From the NCBI GenBank assembly GCA_035629175.1, contig DASPIL010000066.1:48338-112337 (forward strand): a stretch of DNA of 64,000 nt. Reading direction: 5' to 3'. Shown piece after piece: positions 63,980 through 64,000 of the stretch (positions are counted from its first letter, which is position 1; every line of letters starts with the position of its first letter). The DNA comes from Verrucomicrobiia bacterium. GTDB lineage: Bacteria > Verrucomicrobiota > Verrucomicrobiia > Limisphaerales > DASXHY01. The position numbers were made by a program, and so were the translations under genes. A model generated the notes under the pieces. That model worked only from the letters and a program-made list of their open reading frames with translations. It was not told the origin of the DNA and did no database searches.

Positions 63980-64000
63980 TCCCTCGCTCCTACCCCTATC

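Larger units (their letters stand above)
62132..64000 (+). mobile_element. Group II intron, nearly complete
   Basis: The element begins with a 5' end of the GTGYG class (GTGCGCTTGGGATACAACGC) and a structured ~450-base leader. A reverse transcriptase gene follows, then a domain V at 63927-63959 and a domain VI-like stem up to the window edge (GGCGAGG..CCTCGC with a likely bulged A). The 3' boundary is probably within the last few bases or just beyond 64000. It is oriented opposite to the hsdR remnant, so splicing of its transcript could not repair hsdR. Subclass not assigned. Confidence 0.88.

Overview
The window is about 64 kb of a GC-rich (roughly 60%) Gram-negative chromosome that is most likely from the Verrucomicrobiota, near the Pedosphaera/Limisphaerales group. 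Points in favour are a pseudopilin with the '[28 protein letters not shown]'-type core, secreted Ig/LamG/autotransporter-strand proteins, a TIGR03790 protein, pectate lyases, and dispersed hairpin repeats of the 'CTTGG..GTC..GCGCTA..TAGCGCAG..CCCAACCTGCTGT' kind. The taxonomic call is inference; there is no rRNA or tRNA gene in the window.

Layout. 1-6.4 kb: the end of a large secreted fibronectin-III protein, a helical-repeat protein, a membrane GAF histidine kinase and a REC-SpoIIE phosphatase. 6.4-16.7 kb: mostly housekeeping genes (YggS, EVE protein, smc, aroC, serA, parvulin isomerase) with a lipoprotein and a small unknown protein. 16.8-22.0 kb: a DUF309 gene and then an apparent six-gene operon headed by a GbsR/MarR-type regulator. 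It encodes a DCC-MBOAT fusion (frameshifted), a four-helix membrane protein, two DUF2071 proteins and a TIGR01777 epimerase. Two copies of the palindrome TTCTGT-N4-ACAGAA overlap the starts of the first two genes. 22.0-25.1 kb: a zinc-ribbon protein divergent from an SPFH protein and a second zinc-ribbon membrane protein. 25.4-35.1 kb: a pectin-related locus with a XylR-type regulator, pseudopilin, PL10 and PL1 lyases and a giant secreted beta-rich protein.

35.3-38.3 kb: a receiver / PAS histidine kinase / receiver cluster with no DNA-binding output. 38.5-46.2 kb: YjbQ, HU, HisH, another receiver, a Tat-exported aldo/keto reductase, a PF10091 glycoside hydrolase-like protein, an orphan phage CII-like regulator, a DUF2892 protein and a rhodanese lipoprotein. 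46.3-56.3 kb: a radical SAM/SPASM protein with a small membrane protein, an FAD/Fe-S D-lactate dehydrogenase-like enzyme, TatD, a TIGR03790 protein, an MBL hydrolase and recN. 56.5-64 kb: a TonB-dependent receptor and then the least stable part of the window. Here two ~375-bp direct copies, which include the receptor's 3' end, flank a ~268-bp inverted-repeat element. Beyond that is a 5'-truncated hsdR, abutted by a block of REP-like hairpins and by a nearly complete group II intron running in the opposite direction.

The strongest candidates for something not routinely described are the GbsR-controlled DCC/MBOAT/DUF2071/TIGR01777 operon, the inverted-repeat element nested between long direct repeats, and the intron/hairpin/hsdR junction.
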